Below, one piece after another: positions 46,590 to 55,661 of a stretch of DNA of 64,000 nucleotides. The notes below the pieces were generated by a model, which searched no databases, had not been told where the DNA came from, and saw only the letters and a list, made by a program, of their open reading frames with translations. Source of the stretch: Paraburkholderia sprentiae WSM5005 (GTDB taxonomy: Bacteria > Pseudomonadota > Gammaproteobacteria > Burkholderiales > Burkholderiaceae); contig NZ_CP017565.2 in assembly GCF_001865575.2 (NCBI RefSeq), positions 248,001-312,000 of the forward strand, in the 5' to 3' direction. Both the position numbers and the translations under genes were made by a program. Position 1 is the first letter of the stretch, and each line of letters opens with the position of its first letter.

Positions 46590-47653
46590 TTCTGGCCTCC
46601 GTTGGGCGCAGACAGAACGCCCCGAACGCTGAGCGTGAGCAGCGAACCGTCGCGCCTAGGGAAAACGCCGGTCAGGGATGGCAACCGGGTGCTGTTCAGC
46701 GTAGCGAAAGCGCCTTCGCTTTCACTGAGCACCATGCCCGCCTGGTCCACCAGCACCAGCGAGCCGTCGGCGCGCACGGCCGAGCCTGTGATGGATGCGG
46801 CGTCTGGCGTCGTGATTTGCTTCCAGTTCGCGCCGGCATCGAGCGAGCGCAGCACGTTGCCGCGCAGCCCGGCCACCACGATTTCGTTGTCGGAGGGAAG
46901 CTCGGCGGTGAAGAAGCTGCCGCTATAGGGGGTCTTGATTGCCGTGAAGGTCTGGCCGCCGTCTTCTGACAGCCGCACCAGTCCCTGTTCGCCGCACACG
47001 AGAATGCGTTCGCCGTGACGCCGGATCGCATACAGGTGCAGGCCACGAGGGTTGTCCAGGCGATCCGCCCAGGAGCTCCACTTCTGCCCGCCGTCCGTGG
47101 TGTAGTAGGCCATGCCGTAGGCGCCGACGACGATCACGCGCCGTGCGTCGAGCACCAGCAGGTCGAGCAGGGGCTTGTCGGGGCCGTCGGCCACAAGGCG
47201 CTCGGCGTCGTGGAGGGCCGTAGCATTGCCATTGGCCTGGGCGGCAGCAAGGGAAATCTGCGCGGCCTGACGGCCGTCGAGCACGCGTGTCCAGGTCTCG
47301 CCGCCATCGACGGTGGCGAGCACGGTGCCGCTGTGGCCGACCGCATAGCCATGTTTGTCATCGGCGAAGCGAATTGCCGTCAGTGTCACGCTGACGGGCG
47401 CCGAGACCTGGCGCCATGTAGCGGCATTGTCGTCCGATACCACCACGATGCCGCGCTCGCCCACTGCAATCAGACGCTTGCCCGCCTGCTCGATACCGAG
47501 TAGTACCGATTGCGCTGCCCGCTGCGAGATGACGGCAGGGCGATCCCGCGCGGGACCGACGGGCGCGGCGGACCAGGCTGTGCCCACGCCGAATGCACCG
47601 ATGCAGGCGGCAAGCAGAGCTCGCGCGTGCCACCGGGTGGGGTGATAAAGCAT
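46586..47653 (-). CDS. YCF48/BNR-repeat beta-propeller protein
   Basis: About 355 residues from ATG 47653 (GGAGACAATGTC upstream); the signal peptide ends at WSAA. Repeats with the propeller signature SDDNAATWRQV, TVDGGETWTRV, TTDGGQKWSSW, SEDGGQTFTAI, SLDAGANWKQI. Homologues occur beside RND pumps of degraders and are thought to be periplasmic assembly or binding partners. Coupled to the MMPL gene. Confidence 0.83.
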   Translation of the reverse strand: MLYHPTRWHARALLAACIGAFGVGTAWSAAPVGPARDRPAVISQRAAQSVLLGIEQAGKRLIAVGERGIVVVSDDNAATWRQVSAPVSVTLTAIRFADDKHGYAVGHSGTVLATVDGGETWTRVLDGRQAAQISLAAAQANGNATALHDAERLVADGPDKPLLDLLVLDARRVIVVGAYGMAYYTTDGGQKWSSWADRLDNPRGLHLYAIRRHGERILVCGEQGLVRLSEDGGQTFTAIKTPYSGSFFTAELPSDNEIVVAGLRGNVLRSLDAGANWKQITTPDAASITGSAVRADGSLVLVDQAGMVLSESEGAFATLNSTRLPSLTGVFPRRDGSLLTLSVRGVLSAPNGGQK

Positions 47654-48309
47654 GACATTGTCTCCTGCCTGCTGGCTCTTGGTTATATACAACCGATACG
47701 ATCCGTATTAGGACGCAGATGTACCGTGCACACGTCAAACACATGGATCGTTCCGGCTTTGTTCGGAAGGGTCCGGGTCTCCATACTACGGACGCAACTA
47801 TCCATTTTTGAAAGGAATGGGCCTGGCAAACGAGTTCCACCGGTTAAGAATGTTCGCGATACTCACGCCCTCGCGTTCCTGCGACCCGATTTTTCGTGTC
47901 AGCAAGGTCGAGCCGATGCATCGCTTGCCGGTAATTTGCCGCATCCCCCAGGTAGCCCCACTACCTCTCGGCAGCGGGGCCCCCGAAGAACTGTACGTGC
48001 AAGATTCCCTGCATACAGCTCGAGCGCAGCATTAAGCGCCGTATTGACGCCGGTCTTGCCATTGCAACGCAAGCCCTTCGGAAACGTCACATCGTTGATT
48101 CGCCTCAGTCGAGGGGCGCGTTGTCTCTGAAGCTTCATACCCAACCGTTACCAGTTACGCATGCCAGATAGGCAACTGCTGGTCGTACAGCAGATCACGG
48201 CGCGACGATCCGTTTAAATTTCGCCGTGCGTGACAAGGCAAAAACGAGCTTTACCGCCTGCTACATGCCGCTTGGCGCGCGGCAGACGGCGACACGTGTC
48301 GCACTAGAT
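47654..48309. other. 656-base stretch, no gene recognised
   Basis: No convincing frame. It separates YCF48 from DUF1329, normally neighbours, and together with the IS fragment next to it looks like an insertion scar. Confidence 0.45.
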
Positions 48310-48536
48310 CAGTTCAACGTAAGCCGCGGTGTACGACGGCAGTCGTCCGGAGACCCCGCGCACATACACCGGCGCGTTGATGAACTGCGCCTTGAGATCG
48401 CCCTCGGGAAAATAGAGGCTGATTTTCCCGCGTTTCTTCAGGCTCTGGTTATATTCACGACAGTTCGTTACCACCGGTAGCCGGGCTTCTCGCGCTTACG
48501 CTCCTGACCTGCTTTGAGTCTGGCTTTGTACGGCAT
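48310..48536 (-). pseudogene. IS5-type transposase fragment, frameshifted
   Basis: PYKARLKAGQERKREKPGYR followed, after a frame change, by TNCREYNQSLKKRGKISLYF, PEGDLKAQFINAPVYVRGVS and a stop after YVELI. This is the beginning of an IS5-type transposase (N-W-x-x-Y-N-x-x-L-x-x-RG pattern). Confidence 0.68.
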
Positions 48537-48624
48537 CCGCTTTGATCCACGCGCCCCTTGATCTTACGGTTTTATAACAATCGCGCCCCTTCCGAACAAA
48601 GCCATACTCATGTTGATGTGAGGG

Positions 48625-49995
48625 TTAGCGCACGCTTTCGCCAGCCATGTTTTCGGGTGCGAAGAACGATTCCGGATAGGGGGTCGCGTTGATCTTGTAT
48701 TGCATCTTCTCCTCGGCGCCGAGTCCCATGGCGTCATAGCTGCCGGCTGACAGGTCGTAGGCGCCGAAGCCGAAGGGGATCTCGCCGGGGACGTCGGGCA
48801 TGGCGACCGGGATCGAGTAAGTCATGCGCCAGAGCTTGTCGTTGGCGTCGTAGCGGTCGGCCAGCACAGCCAGCCAGGAGTCCTCATCGACGTAGTAGAG
48901 CGATTTCTTCGAGGTGTGGCGCTCGCCCGGTTTCAGTGTGGCTTCCACCACCCAGACGCGGTGCAGTTCCCAGCGGATGTAATCGGGGTTGAGGTGATGC
49001 GGGCCGAGGATGTCGCTGTCCTTGGTGGCCGCCAGCCAACGGTTGCAGTTGTAAGGGATGTACATCTCCTTCTTGCCGATCAGTTTCCAGTCGAAGCGAT
49101 CCATGCGACTGGCGAAGGTTTGGATCTCGTCGAACGACATAACGCCCGCGGCGGCTGGGGTCGGCGTGTCGCAGCAGGCGTTGGGCAGCTTGCGCACGCG
49201 TCGCTGGCCTACCAAGTACACCCACGTGTTGGTGTGGGATTCGTCGATGGTCTGGTGGCCGACGATCGCTTCGCCTGCGCGGATGGCCGGGCCGTGGGTG
49301 TCGACGCGGACCATCGAGTAATCGTCGCGGAGATTGTCGGAAGATCCGTCCTTGAAGTAATAGGGCGAGTTGCTTTGCTCGGTGACGTCCGAAAGCAGCA
49401 CGGCCTTGCCGTCGGCCGTGACCTGCCAGTTGTGCGCGCTCTCGACAAAGGACTCGCCGCCCCAGTGCAGTTTGTGATTGAGCATGACTTCCGCCCCATT
49501 CTTGGGGATAGGGAAGGGAATGCCGCCAATGGCACCCTTGGACATTGCCCCCGAGCTGGATTCGACCAGCGTGGCGCGCGTGGCGTTCTGGAAGGTATTG
49601 TCGTAGACGTATTGCGGCGCGGCGGCCGAGCGGTGTGTCGGGTAGACGTCGAGGCGATAGGTGTCGGGGTACTTCTTCAGCAGCGCCTTGACGCCCTCGG
49701 CCAGCTTGTCGGCATACTGATCCATGTTCTTCGCCGTGATCTGCAGTATGGGCTTTTCATTGGCGAAGGGGTCAGGGCGGCGGCCGCCGTTCTTGAAGCC
49801 GGGAGTGGGCGTTATCAGGCCGCCGGTCCAGGCGGGAATGGTGCCTTCCTTGTTGCCGGCCTTTTCGGCGCCGAACGGTGTCAGGTCGCTTTTCAGGTGG
49901 GCGGCTTCGTCGGCAGTAACGGCGGCGTGGGTGGAGGCCATTACGGCCAGGGCGGAAAGCACCGTGGCGGCGCGGGCGAGTGTCTGGAATTTCAT
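48625..49995 (-). CDS. DUF1329 family outer-membrane-associated protein
   Basis: 456 residues with signal peptide (VLSALAVMASTHA/AV near 25). The family shows AVTADEAAHLKSDLTPFGAE, AGNKEGTIPAWTGGL and the later RWELHRVWVVEATLKPGERH. DUF1329 proteins have a LolA/LppX-like shell and are thought to move hydrophobic molecules between membranes. GAGGAGCAATTC precedes ATG, 25 bases after the DUF1302 gene. Confidence 0.88.
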   Translation of the reverse strand: MKFQTLARAATVLSALAVMASTHAAVTADEAAHLKSDLTPFGAEKAGNKEGTIPAWTGGLITPTPGFKNGGRRPDPFANEKPILQITAKNMDQYADKLAEGVKALLKKYPDTYRLDVYPTHRSAAAPQYVYDNTFQNATRATLVESSSGAMSKGAIGGIPFPIPKNGAEVMLNHKLHWGGESFVESAHNWQVTADGKAVLLSDVTEQSNSPYYFKDGSSDNLRDDYSMVRVDTHGPAIRAGEAIVGHQTIDESHTNTWVYLVGQRRVRKLPNACCDTPTPAAAGVMSFDEIQTFASRMDRFDWKLIGKKEMYIPYNCNRWLAATKDSDILGPHHLNPDYIRWELHRVWVVEATLKPGERHTSKKSLYYVDEDSWLAVLADRYDANDKLWRMTYSIPVAMPDVPGEIPFGFGAYDLSAGSYDAMGLGAEEKMQYKINATPYPESFFAPENMAGESVR

Positions 49996-50020
49996 GAATT
50001 GCTCCTCTCTTGCCTTTGGA

Positions 50021-51667
50021 TCAGAAAGTAGTGCTTACGGACAGCGCGACGAAGTCACGATCTTTCATGTACTGCCCGTAGGTGAGGCTCGCGGGGGCGC
50101 CGGCTAATATCGGAGCACTTGGGCCGTAGAAGTGCGTGTAGGCCAAACTGAAGTACCACTGGTCGAGGTAGGTGCCCTTCACGCCGATGCTCATGTCGCC
50201 GCCGTTTGTTGCGGGCAGCGAGGGGCCCAGGGCTTGCGAACGTGAGCCGGCGGGACTCCAGCCGATGCCGAGGGGCACGCTGATGTCCAGGCCCGGCAGC
50301 ACCTGGCGGTAGGTCGGCTCCAGCACCATGCGGAATGCCCAGGCGTCGCGCGTGGAGTTGGGATCGAGCGCCTGGGGGTTCTTCTGCACCGACAGCACGC
50401 GGTTCCACATGACTTCGGCGGTCAGCGAGGCTTCGCGGGCCAAGGGCGACGAAGGCAGGGTCCAGAGCGTGCTGGCGTTCATGTGGGCGGTGCGTCCCAC
50501 GGCATAGGCGGGATTGCCGCTGTTGTTGTTGGCCGCCGTGCCGGTCAGCGCCGACACGTCACTGGCGCGGGGGGAGGCCAGATCCTGGTTGTTGCGGATC
50601 GATGCCTCGATTGCCAGCTGGATGTCGCCGAAGGTGTGCGAGGCGCTGGCGCCCAAAGCGGTGATGCCCTCCTGGTAGACCAGGTGGTAGTTGGTCGGCA
50701 CGCCGGCGGCCCCGATGTCAGTGACTACCTGCGGGTTCTTGTCGTTGAAGCGTACAGCGTACAGGCCGAAGTCGGTATCAAGCGCCGAGAAGCGCAGTTC
50801 CAGACCGCCCTGGCCACTGTTTTTCGCGTCCTGGTTCCGGCCCCGAAACAAAGGGTTGGGATCGCCGGGGATGTACAGGCCTTCGCCGCCTGCGGGCTCG
50901 AAATCCAGGCCGGAGAAATAGCTGCCGGCTGGGGGCAGGCGGTTGGCCTCCCAGGTGAACTGGTAGAAGGCGCCCACCGAAACGGCGGGGGTCAGTTGCC
51001 ATTGCGCCGACAGTTGCGGTACCGGCAGTATGGCTTCCTTGAACTGTGTGCTGGGCACGGAGGCCAGCTTGACGACGTCCGAGGGGGCCATGGCGCCGGC
51101 GATGGCGTTGCTGCCGAAGAACAGACTTTCGCCCCACAGCACCGAGTGCTGGCCGGCTCGCACGTTCAGACGCGTGCTGCCGATGTCGAATCCGCCGAAC
51201 ATGAAGGCATCCAACAGCTCAGCATCGCGGCCCTCGAGGGTGCGGGTCGTGGGGTTGAAGGTGTTATAGGCGCCGGAGAAGCGGTTGGCGGTACCCGGAG
51301 AGTTGTTGTCGTTATATGTGTTGTAGACGCTGTCGTACCAGGCCGCCCCACTGACACGAAAGCCATAGCGCTGCTTATAGACCACGTCGAGCTCGCTCAG
51401 CCAGTCCACGCGGTTGGAGATCAGGCCCGGTTTGAAGTTGCGATCGCCATCATCCGTGTTGGCGGAGAAGGCGTTGCCAGTGAGCAGCGAGTTGCTCTGA
51501 CCATTCACCCTGAACGCATTGCTGTATTTCAGCGTGTTGTCCCAGCGGACGGAAAGATCGTCATTGCCCGTGCCGATATTGAAAGCATGCGCCTGGGGAG
51601 TGGCGCAGGCCGCCGCCGCCAATGCGAGCATGCCCAAGCGATGATTGGGTTTCTTGCAGTGTTCCAC
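50021..51667 (-). CDS. DUF1302 family outer-membrane barrel protein
   Basis: 548 residues from GTG 51667 (GAGGAGACAAAG upstream). The signal peptide ends ATPQAHA/FNIG. Many alternating beta-strands (LSVRWDNTLKYSNAFRVNG, RVSGAAWYDSVYNTYND) and a C-terminal Phe (FVALSVSTTF) indicate a beta-barrel. Paired with DUF1329, it is likely the outer-membrane port for a hydrophobic substrate. A simple-sequence repeat lies 24-55 bases upstream. Confidence 0.87.
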   Translation of the reverse strand: MEHCKKPNHRLGMLALAAAACATPQAHAFNIGTGNDDLSVRWDNTLKYSNAFRVNGQSNSLLTGNAFSANTDDGDRNFKPGLISNRVDWLSELDVVYKQRYGFRVSGAAWYDSVYNTYNDNNSPGTANRFSGAYNTFNPTTRTLEGRDAELLDAFMFGGFDIGSTRLNVRAGQHSVLWGESLFFGSNAIAGAMAPSDVVKLASVPSTQFKEAILPVPQLSAQWQLTPAVSVGAFYQFTWEANRLPPAGSYFSGLDFEPAGGEGLYIPGDPNPLFRGRNQDAKNSGQGGLELRFSALDTDFGLYAVRFNDKNPQVVTDIGAAGVPTNYHLVYQEGITALGASASHTFGDIQLAIEASIRNNQDLASPRASDVSALTGTAANNNSGNPAYAVGRTAHMNASTLWTLPSSPLAREASLTAEVMWNRVLSVQKNPQALDPNSTRDAWAFRMVLEPTYRQVLPGLDISVPLGIGWSPAGSRSQALGPSLPATNGGDMSIGVKGTYLDQWYFSLAYTHFYGPSAPILAGAPASLTYGQYMKDRDFVALSVSTTF

Positions 51668-51690
51668 CTTTGTCTCCTCTCGCGCGTCGT

Positions 51691-51722
51691 GTTGTGTTGT
51701 GTTGTGTTGTGTTGGGGGGGGG
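51691..51722. repeat. GTTGT pentanucleotide repeat plus G9 run
   Basis: Four and nearly five GTTGT units (51691-51713) run into nine Gs (51714-51722). On the DUF1302 strand this lies just upstream of the ribosome site, where changes in length would alter promoter spacing or mRNA structure. Confidence 0.8.
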
Positions 51723-51738
51723 CTGTCTGGTAGGAATC

Positions 51739-51978
51739 CTAAATTGGCTCGCCGAGGAATTTGTAGCAGTCCAGCAGCAACGCGGCGGTTCTTTGCGCGT
51801 TGCCGACCGGGTCTTCGCGTTCCCATCGGGAAATCTGGAACGACGCCTCCCAGACGCGTTTGACGCGCGGAATGCGGCGGCTGCTGTAGGCCTCCAGCGC
51901 CTGCGCGGCCTTGCCCGGGGCGGCCAGGCACTCGGCCAGCACCACGGCGTCTTCGATAGCCCTGCCGCCGCCCGAGGT
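51739..51978 (-). pseudogene. flavoprotein monooxygenase C-terminal fragment fused to thiolase
   Basis: From 51978 the thiolase frame passes into GGGRAIEDAVVLAECLAAPG, KAAQALEAYSSRRIPRVKRV, WEASFQISRWEREDPVG, the C-terminal helices of salicylate/3-hydroxybenzoate-type FAD monooxygenases (GG-x-x-AIEDA binds the FAD ribityl). The catalytic bulk is missing, replaced by the thiolase duplication. Confidence 0.8.
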
Positions 51979-53115
51979 CATCGATACGACTACATACCGG
52001 ACCTTTCGTCGCCGTCCTTCGAGCAACGCGTGTCCGACGAGCCGTGCACCGGTCATGCCGTAGGGATGCCCGACGGAAATGCCTCCGCCGTGAACGTTGT
52101 AGCTGAGCGGGTCAATACCAAGCCGGTCGCGGCAGTAGAGAGCCTGGCACGCAAACGCCTCGTTCAATTCCCACAGGCCCACGTCCTGAACTCGCAGACC
52201 GTGATGGGCCAGAAGTTTCGGGATGGCATAGACTGGGCCAATGCCCATTTCCTCCGGCGCACAACCAGCCACGGCCATGCCAAGGTAGGTACCGAGAATG
52301 TCTAGTCCACGCCTCTCCGCGAGCTGGCTGTCCATCAAGACGCACGCGGACGCCCCATCTGAGAGCTGACTTGCATTGCCCGCCGTCACCCGCCCTCCCT
52401 CCAGAACCGGTTGCAATTTCTGGAGATTGTCCAACGTCGTGTCGGGTCGATTGCCCTCATCGCGCGCAAGTTCGACCTCCTTGAATGAGATCGTCTGAGT
52501 AGCGTTGTCGACCACCTTCATCGTTGTGCGGATGGGAACGATCTCATCGTCAAACACGCCGGCCCGTTGCGCCGCCGCCGTTCGCAACTGCGATTCGAGT
52601 GCGTACTCGTCTTGCGCGATCCGGCTGAGGCCGTACTTTTCCGACACGAATTCTGCGGTCTGCAACATCGGCATGTAGGCATGCGCGGCAGAAGCGACGA
52701 CTGCGGGATCCTGCTCGTCCGCTGTCCAAGCCATGTACCGCTCCTGCAAGGCGGAAATGTTCTCCTGACCGCCTGCGACAACGATTTGCATTCCATCAAC
52801 CATGATCTGCTTGGCGGCAGTCGCGATCGCCATCAAACCTGACGAGCACTGGCGGTCAAGAGTTTGACCGGACACGGTCTCAGGTAGGCCTGCGGCCAGT
52901 GCCGCAAAACGTGCCAGATTCCCTCCTGCCGTTCCTGCACCAAGCACGGTGCCTACAACAACGTCGTCAACTTCGGATCCCTCAGCTGATGCTCGCCGCA
53001 CCGCGTGACGGATGGCATGCCCCATCAGGGTTGGAGATTTCGTGCAATTCAGCGACCCGCGGAACGCTTTGCCGATGGGCGTTCGCGCCGTCGAAACAAT
53101 GACCGCTCTTCGCAA
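51739..53115 (-). CDS. thiolase-monooxygenase chimera (thiolase lacking its last catalytic Cys)
   Basis: 458 residues from TTG 53115. Residues 1 to about 379 are the same thiolase as at 57287: ARTPIGKAFRG, nucleophile DRQCSSGLMA, NEAFACQ, GHPYGMTGAR. The terminal CVGGGMG with the second catalytic Cys is replaced by TSGGGRAIEDA and a monooxygenase tail. It should fold partly but not be a working thiolase. It is contained in the 1.36-kb inverted repeat. Confidence 0.82.
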   Translation of the reverse strand: MRRAVIVSTARTPIGKAFRGSLNCTKSPTLMGHAIRHAVRRASAEGSEVDDVVVGTVLGAGTAGGNLARFAALAAGLPETVSGQTLDRQCSSGLMAIATAAKQIMVDGMQIVVAGGQENISALQERYMAWTADEQDPAVVASAAHAYMPMLQTAEFVSEKYGLSRIAQDEYALESQLRTAAAQRAGVFDDEIVPIRTTMKVVDNATQTISFKEVELARDEGNRPDTTLDNLQKLQPVLEGGRVTAGNASQLSDGASACVLMDSQLAERRGLDILGTYLGMAVAGCAPEEMGIGPVYAIPKLLAHHGLRVQDVGLWELNEAFACQALYCRDRLGIDPLSYNVHGGGISVGHPYGMTGARLVGHALLEGRRRKVRYVVVSMTSGGGRAIEDAVVLAECLAAPGKAAQALEAYSSRRIPRVKRVWEASFQISRWEREDPVGNAQRTAALLLDCYKFLGEPI

Positions 53116-53337
53116 TTTCGTTCCCCTATAGCACTTTTAGCAGGCCTCACTGTAAATCGAACACCAAGCAAATGCTTGTTTAAACATGCCGTGAAATGCC
53201 TGCGCACCGCTAGGGGAAACACTACTGATCGAAGCATGACAACCTAGCATATGCTTGGTCTCATGCCTTACATCACATCGCAGACAGCCAAGGACACGTC
53301 ACCGGGTCGCGCACAGCGCAAGGCGACCGCACGCTGG
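51979..53337 (-). repeat. 1.36-kb inverted repeat, left copy (thiolase and promoter)
   Basis: Matches 57065-58423 in opposite orientation over 1359 bases with no length difference. The coding part appears identical (translations agree in several frames); by my count 12 substitutions lie between 53138 and 53283. Confidence 0.88.
53163..53259. promoter_or_regulatory. two palindromic operators (left copy)
   Basis: ACCAAGCAAATGCTTGTT (53163-53180) and ACCTAGCATATGCTTGGT (53242-53259) share the core CAAGCA-N2-TGCTTG (one base off in the second). The same two sites occur in the right copy. Confidence 0.6.
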
Positions 53338-53340
53338 TGA
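53263..53340 (+). pseudogene. AraC regulator N-terminal stub
   Basis: PYITSQTAKDTSPGRAQRKA then TARW and a stop: the first 25 codons of the AraC gene at 56276-57139, left over from the duplication. Confidence 0.75.
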
Positions 53341-53904
53341 GTGCGAGCACGCGTAAGTCGATGGGGCATTGAGCAAGATAAATGATGTTCGAGGGACGAA
53401 GTAAAACGGCGGCAATGGAGCCCCGCTTTCCGATGCCTCGTGATTAACCCGATTGATGTCAACGCGCCGTACTGGAAGTGGGCTTGGCTTAACCCAGCCA
53501 TCCAGGACTGCGGCGAACATGGCGATCCTCTCGAAACGGTCCGCCATCGTTGTTGCGCCAGGCGGGCAACATGCAGGGTGATCAAATCGGTCAGCCGCCA
53601 TCGCATAAATGCGGCCGAACGGCAATGGCGGAGCCTGCTAGCGCAATTAGTCGTCCTACTAGCAGAATTAATCAACCTCAACAACTGTAAAGTAATCCGG
53701 ATCCAGCAGGAGACCGCCGAGGCAACGCCTTGGCCCCTGCGGGCTGCTGCCACCGAATAGTAAGGCGATGCAGGCGTTGCCGATCTTCCGCTCAATAAGG
53801 ATGGGGTAAATCTGCTCGTATCTGGTAGCTATGCGGCTCCGCCAACCATTGAGTTGCGGCCCTATGTGCGCAATCTCGATGTTCGTCAGCTTCGAGATTT
53901 CTGA
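53341..53904. other. 564-base stretch without secure gene
   Basis: A minus-strand frame beginning ADRFERIAMFAAVLDGW near 53547 is protein-like at its start but soon degenerates. CTGCTAG and CTAGCAG at about 53635-53670 form a short inverted repeat. Nothing else is recognised. Confidence 0.4.
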
Positions 53905-55215
53905 TCAGTCGAGGTGTTTATCCCCCTTCGGTTTTTTCATGAACCGCCCAACAAGCCCCATGAACAAGGGCGAACGCGTTAGTCTGAGGATGATCGGCTC
54001 TATTGGCGCTTTCACAAGCCGGTTCAGCGGCGCCAGTTCCCCAGGCTTACGACTTTCACGGCCCATTCTTGGATTCACCGAACAACGCACCGGCATGGCC
54101 AAAGCCATGCGCCGCGCGCACAGCATGTCGCGATCGCAACGGACGATGTCGTTGGTCCGTCCTTCGATGGCTTTCTGCGCATAGTCAGGATCGGCGAGCA
54201 TCTGGCGAGCTTCCAGGACCAGATCGCCATGCCCGTCGGCGATGGCTCGCGCCGCTCGTAACGGGTCGTGGAGCGTGCTGAGCATCACCGGCACCGACAG
54301 CTCACGCTTGAACACACGCGCGTCACCATTGTCAACCAGGTTCTCGCCGTCTCGGTCCGGCATCCGATTCATAGATTCATAGCAACCGTACACGAGCGCA
54401 ACATAGTCGATGCCTGCCTTTTCCACTTCCTTCGCGATGGCGACAAAGCCCTCGGGTCCTTGCCCGTCCGGCATGTAGTCGTTGGCTGTGATACGCAGGC
54501 CGATGACGAAGTGGGGGCCTACGCGCTCACGAATCCCCTTCACAATGTCTACGAGCATGCGCGCGCGATTTTCAACAGAACCGCCATACTGGTCCGTCCG
54601 CCAATTCGTCCGCGGCGACACGAAGGACGCGAGGAAATAGCTCATGATTGCCGGGATTTCGACGCCGTCCCAACCAGCGCGGTGAAGCCGGTCAGCGGTA
54701 GCGACCATCTCGGTCTGAAGGCCCTCGATCTCTGCGACGGTCGCTTCTCTCGGTACGGGTGTCGCCATCTCGCCCCCGGGGATGGGCATGCCCAATACAG
54801 CGCCGCGCATAACAACGTTGATCGGGCTTGCGGAGATTACGTCGCGTCCGGGACCTGGTCGTCCCATCCGGCCCATACTAGGCGATATCTCGCCGATGAT
54901 CGGAGTGCCGTGCGCATGGACCGCCGTGGCAAGTTTTGCAAGGTCAGGGAAGAATTCCTCGATGTCGGCTCTGATGCCGCCCGCAAAGGGAGTTTCCGCG
55001 ATGGCGCGCGCCGCACCGCTGCAACTGACGATGATCATTCCAACGCCGCCCCGGGCCCGGGCCTTGAAAAAGGCGATGGTCTGTGCTGTCGGCTTACCCT
55101 CTCTGGATGCGCCGGTTGCCGCCATAGGTCCCATGACCAGACGGTTCTTGAGGGTGAGCCTGTTGATATTGATGGGCTGGGAAAGAACTGCGGCTGCTTC
55201 TTTTGGCGTGGTCAC
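53905..55215 (-). CDS. Old Yellow Enzyme family NADH:flavin oxidoreductase
   Basis: 436 residues. TIM-barrel FMN signatures: TLKNRLVMGPMAATGASREG, RGGVGMIIVS, VSPRTNWRTDQYGGSVENRA, LVLEARQMLADPDYAQKA. The C-terminal CDRDMLC ... RCSVNP looks like a partial version of the [4Fe-4S] site of 2,4-dienoyl-CoA reductases, but only three Cys are seen and the C-terminal NAD(P) domain is absent. It probably reduces an enone or dienoyl-CoA intermediate of the pathway encoded to the right. Confidence 0.85.
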   Translation of the reverse strand: MTTPKEAAAVLSQPININRLTLKNRLVMGPMAATGASREGKPTAQTIAFFKARARGGVGMIIVSCSGAARAIAETPFAGGIRADIEEFFPDLAKLATAVHAHGTPIIGEISPSMGRMGRPGPGRDVISASPINVVMRGAVLGMPIPGGEMATPVPREATVAEIEGLQTEMVATADRLHRAGWDGVEIPAIMSYFLASFVSPRTNWRTDQYGGSVENRARMLVDIVKGIRERVGPHFVIGLRITANDYMPDGQGPEGFVAIAKEVEKAGIDYVALVYGCYESMNRMPDRDGENLVDNGDARVFKRELSVPVMLSTLHDPLRAARAIADGHGDLVLEARQMLADPDYAQKAIEGRTNDIVRCDRDMLCARRMALAMPVRCSVNPRMGRESRKPGELAPLNRLVKAPIEPIILRLTRSPLFMGLVGRFMKKPKGDKHLD

Positions 55216-55661
55216 TGGTATCCTCTCTGCGATGTTGTCGTTACAACGATGCTTGCCGCGTCTGTGAGTACATCCGTGATGCCTGAATTCGCGGCTGCAC
55301 AGAAGGGCAACTCCATTTCACCAAAGTGAGTACTGTCTACTCGGCCAACTTCACGAACCTGCTGCGAAGTCTTTGCGGCCTTCGATACAATTTGTCGAAA
55401 CAGACCGCCGCAACGTGGCATTCTGTACGATTGGAACAGGCAGCGCCGCCTGCCTGCGGCCCTTCGCTGTCCATTCCCGGATTCTCCGCGAAGCGGAAAA
55501 GATGCCCAACGCGAATCGTTTCACTGGAGACCCGTGCGATGCATGTCGGATGATCCCGTCGGGGCTGCGAGTCGAATGTGAGTGGTGGCACAGGCACGTG
55601 CGTAACTGTGGGTCGCGTCTTGCGTATCGACGAACTAGCCGGACTGTGCCATCCAAGACCA
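55216..55661. other. 446-base spacer between TetR and OYE genes
   Basis: No recognised gene. It may hold the promoter of the oxidoreductase gene. No CAAGCA-N2-TGCTTG box was found here. Confidence 0.4.

Noticed and set aside
51691..51722. CRISPR-like short repeat
   Set aside because: Units are only five bases with no spacers; it is a simple-sequence repeat.
50483..51733. Plus-strand 416-residue frame opposite DUF1302
   Set aside because: Antisense of a well-supported beta-barrel gene, low-complexity Val/Gly-rich.
54268..55329. Plus-strand 353-residue frame
   Set aside because: It is the antisense of the Old Yellow Enzyme gene.
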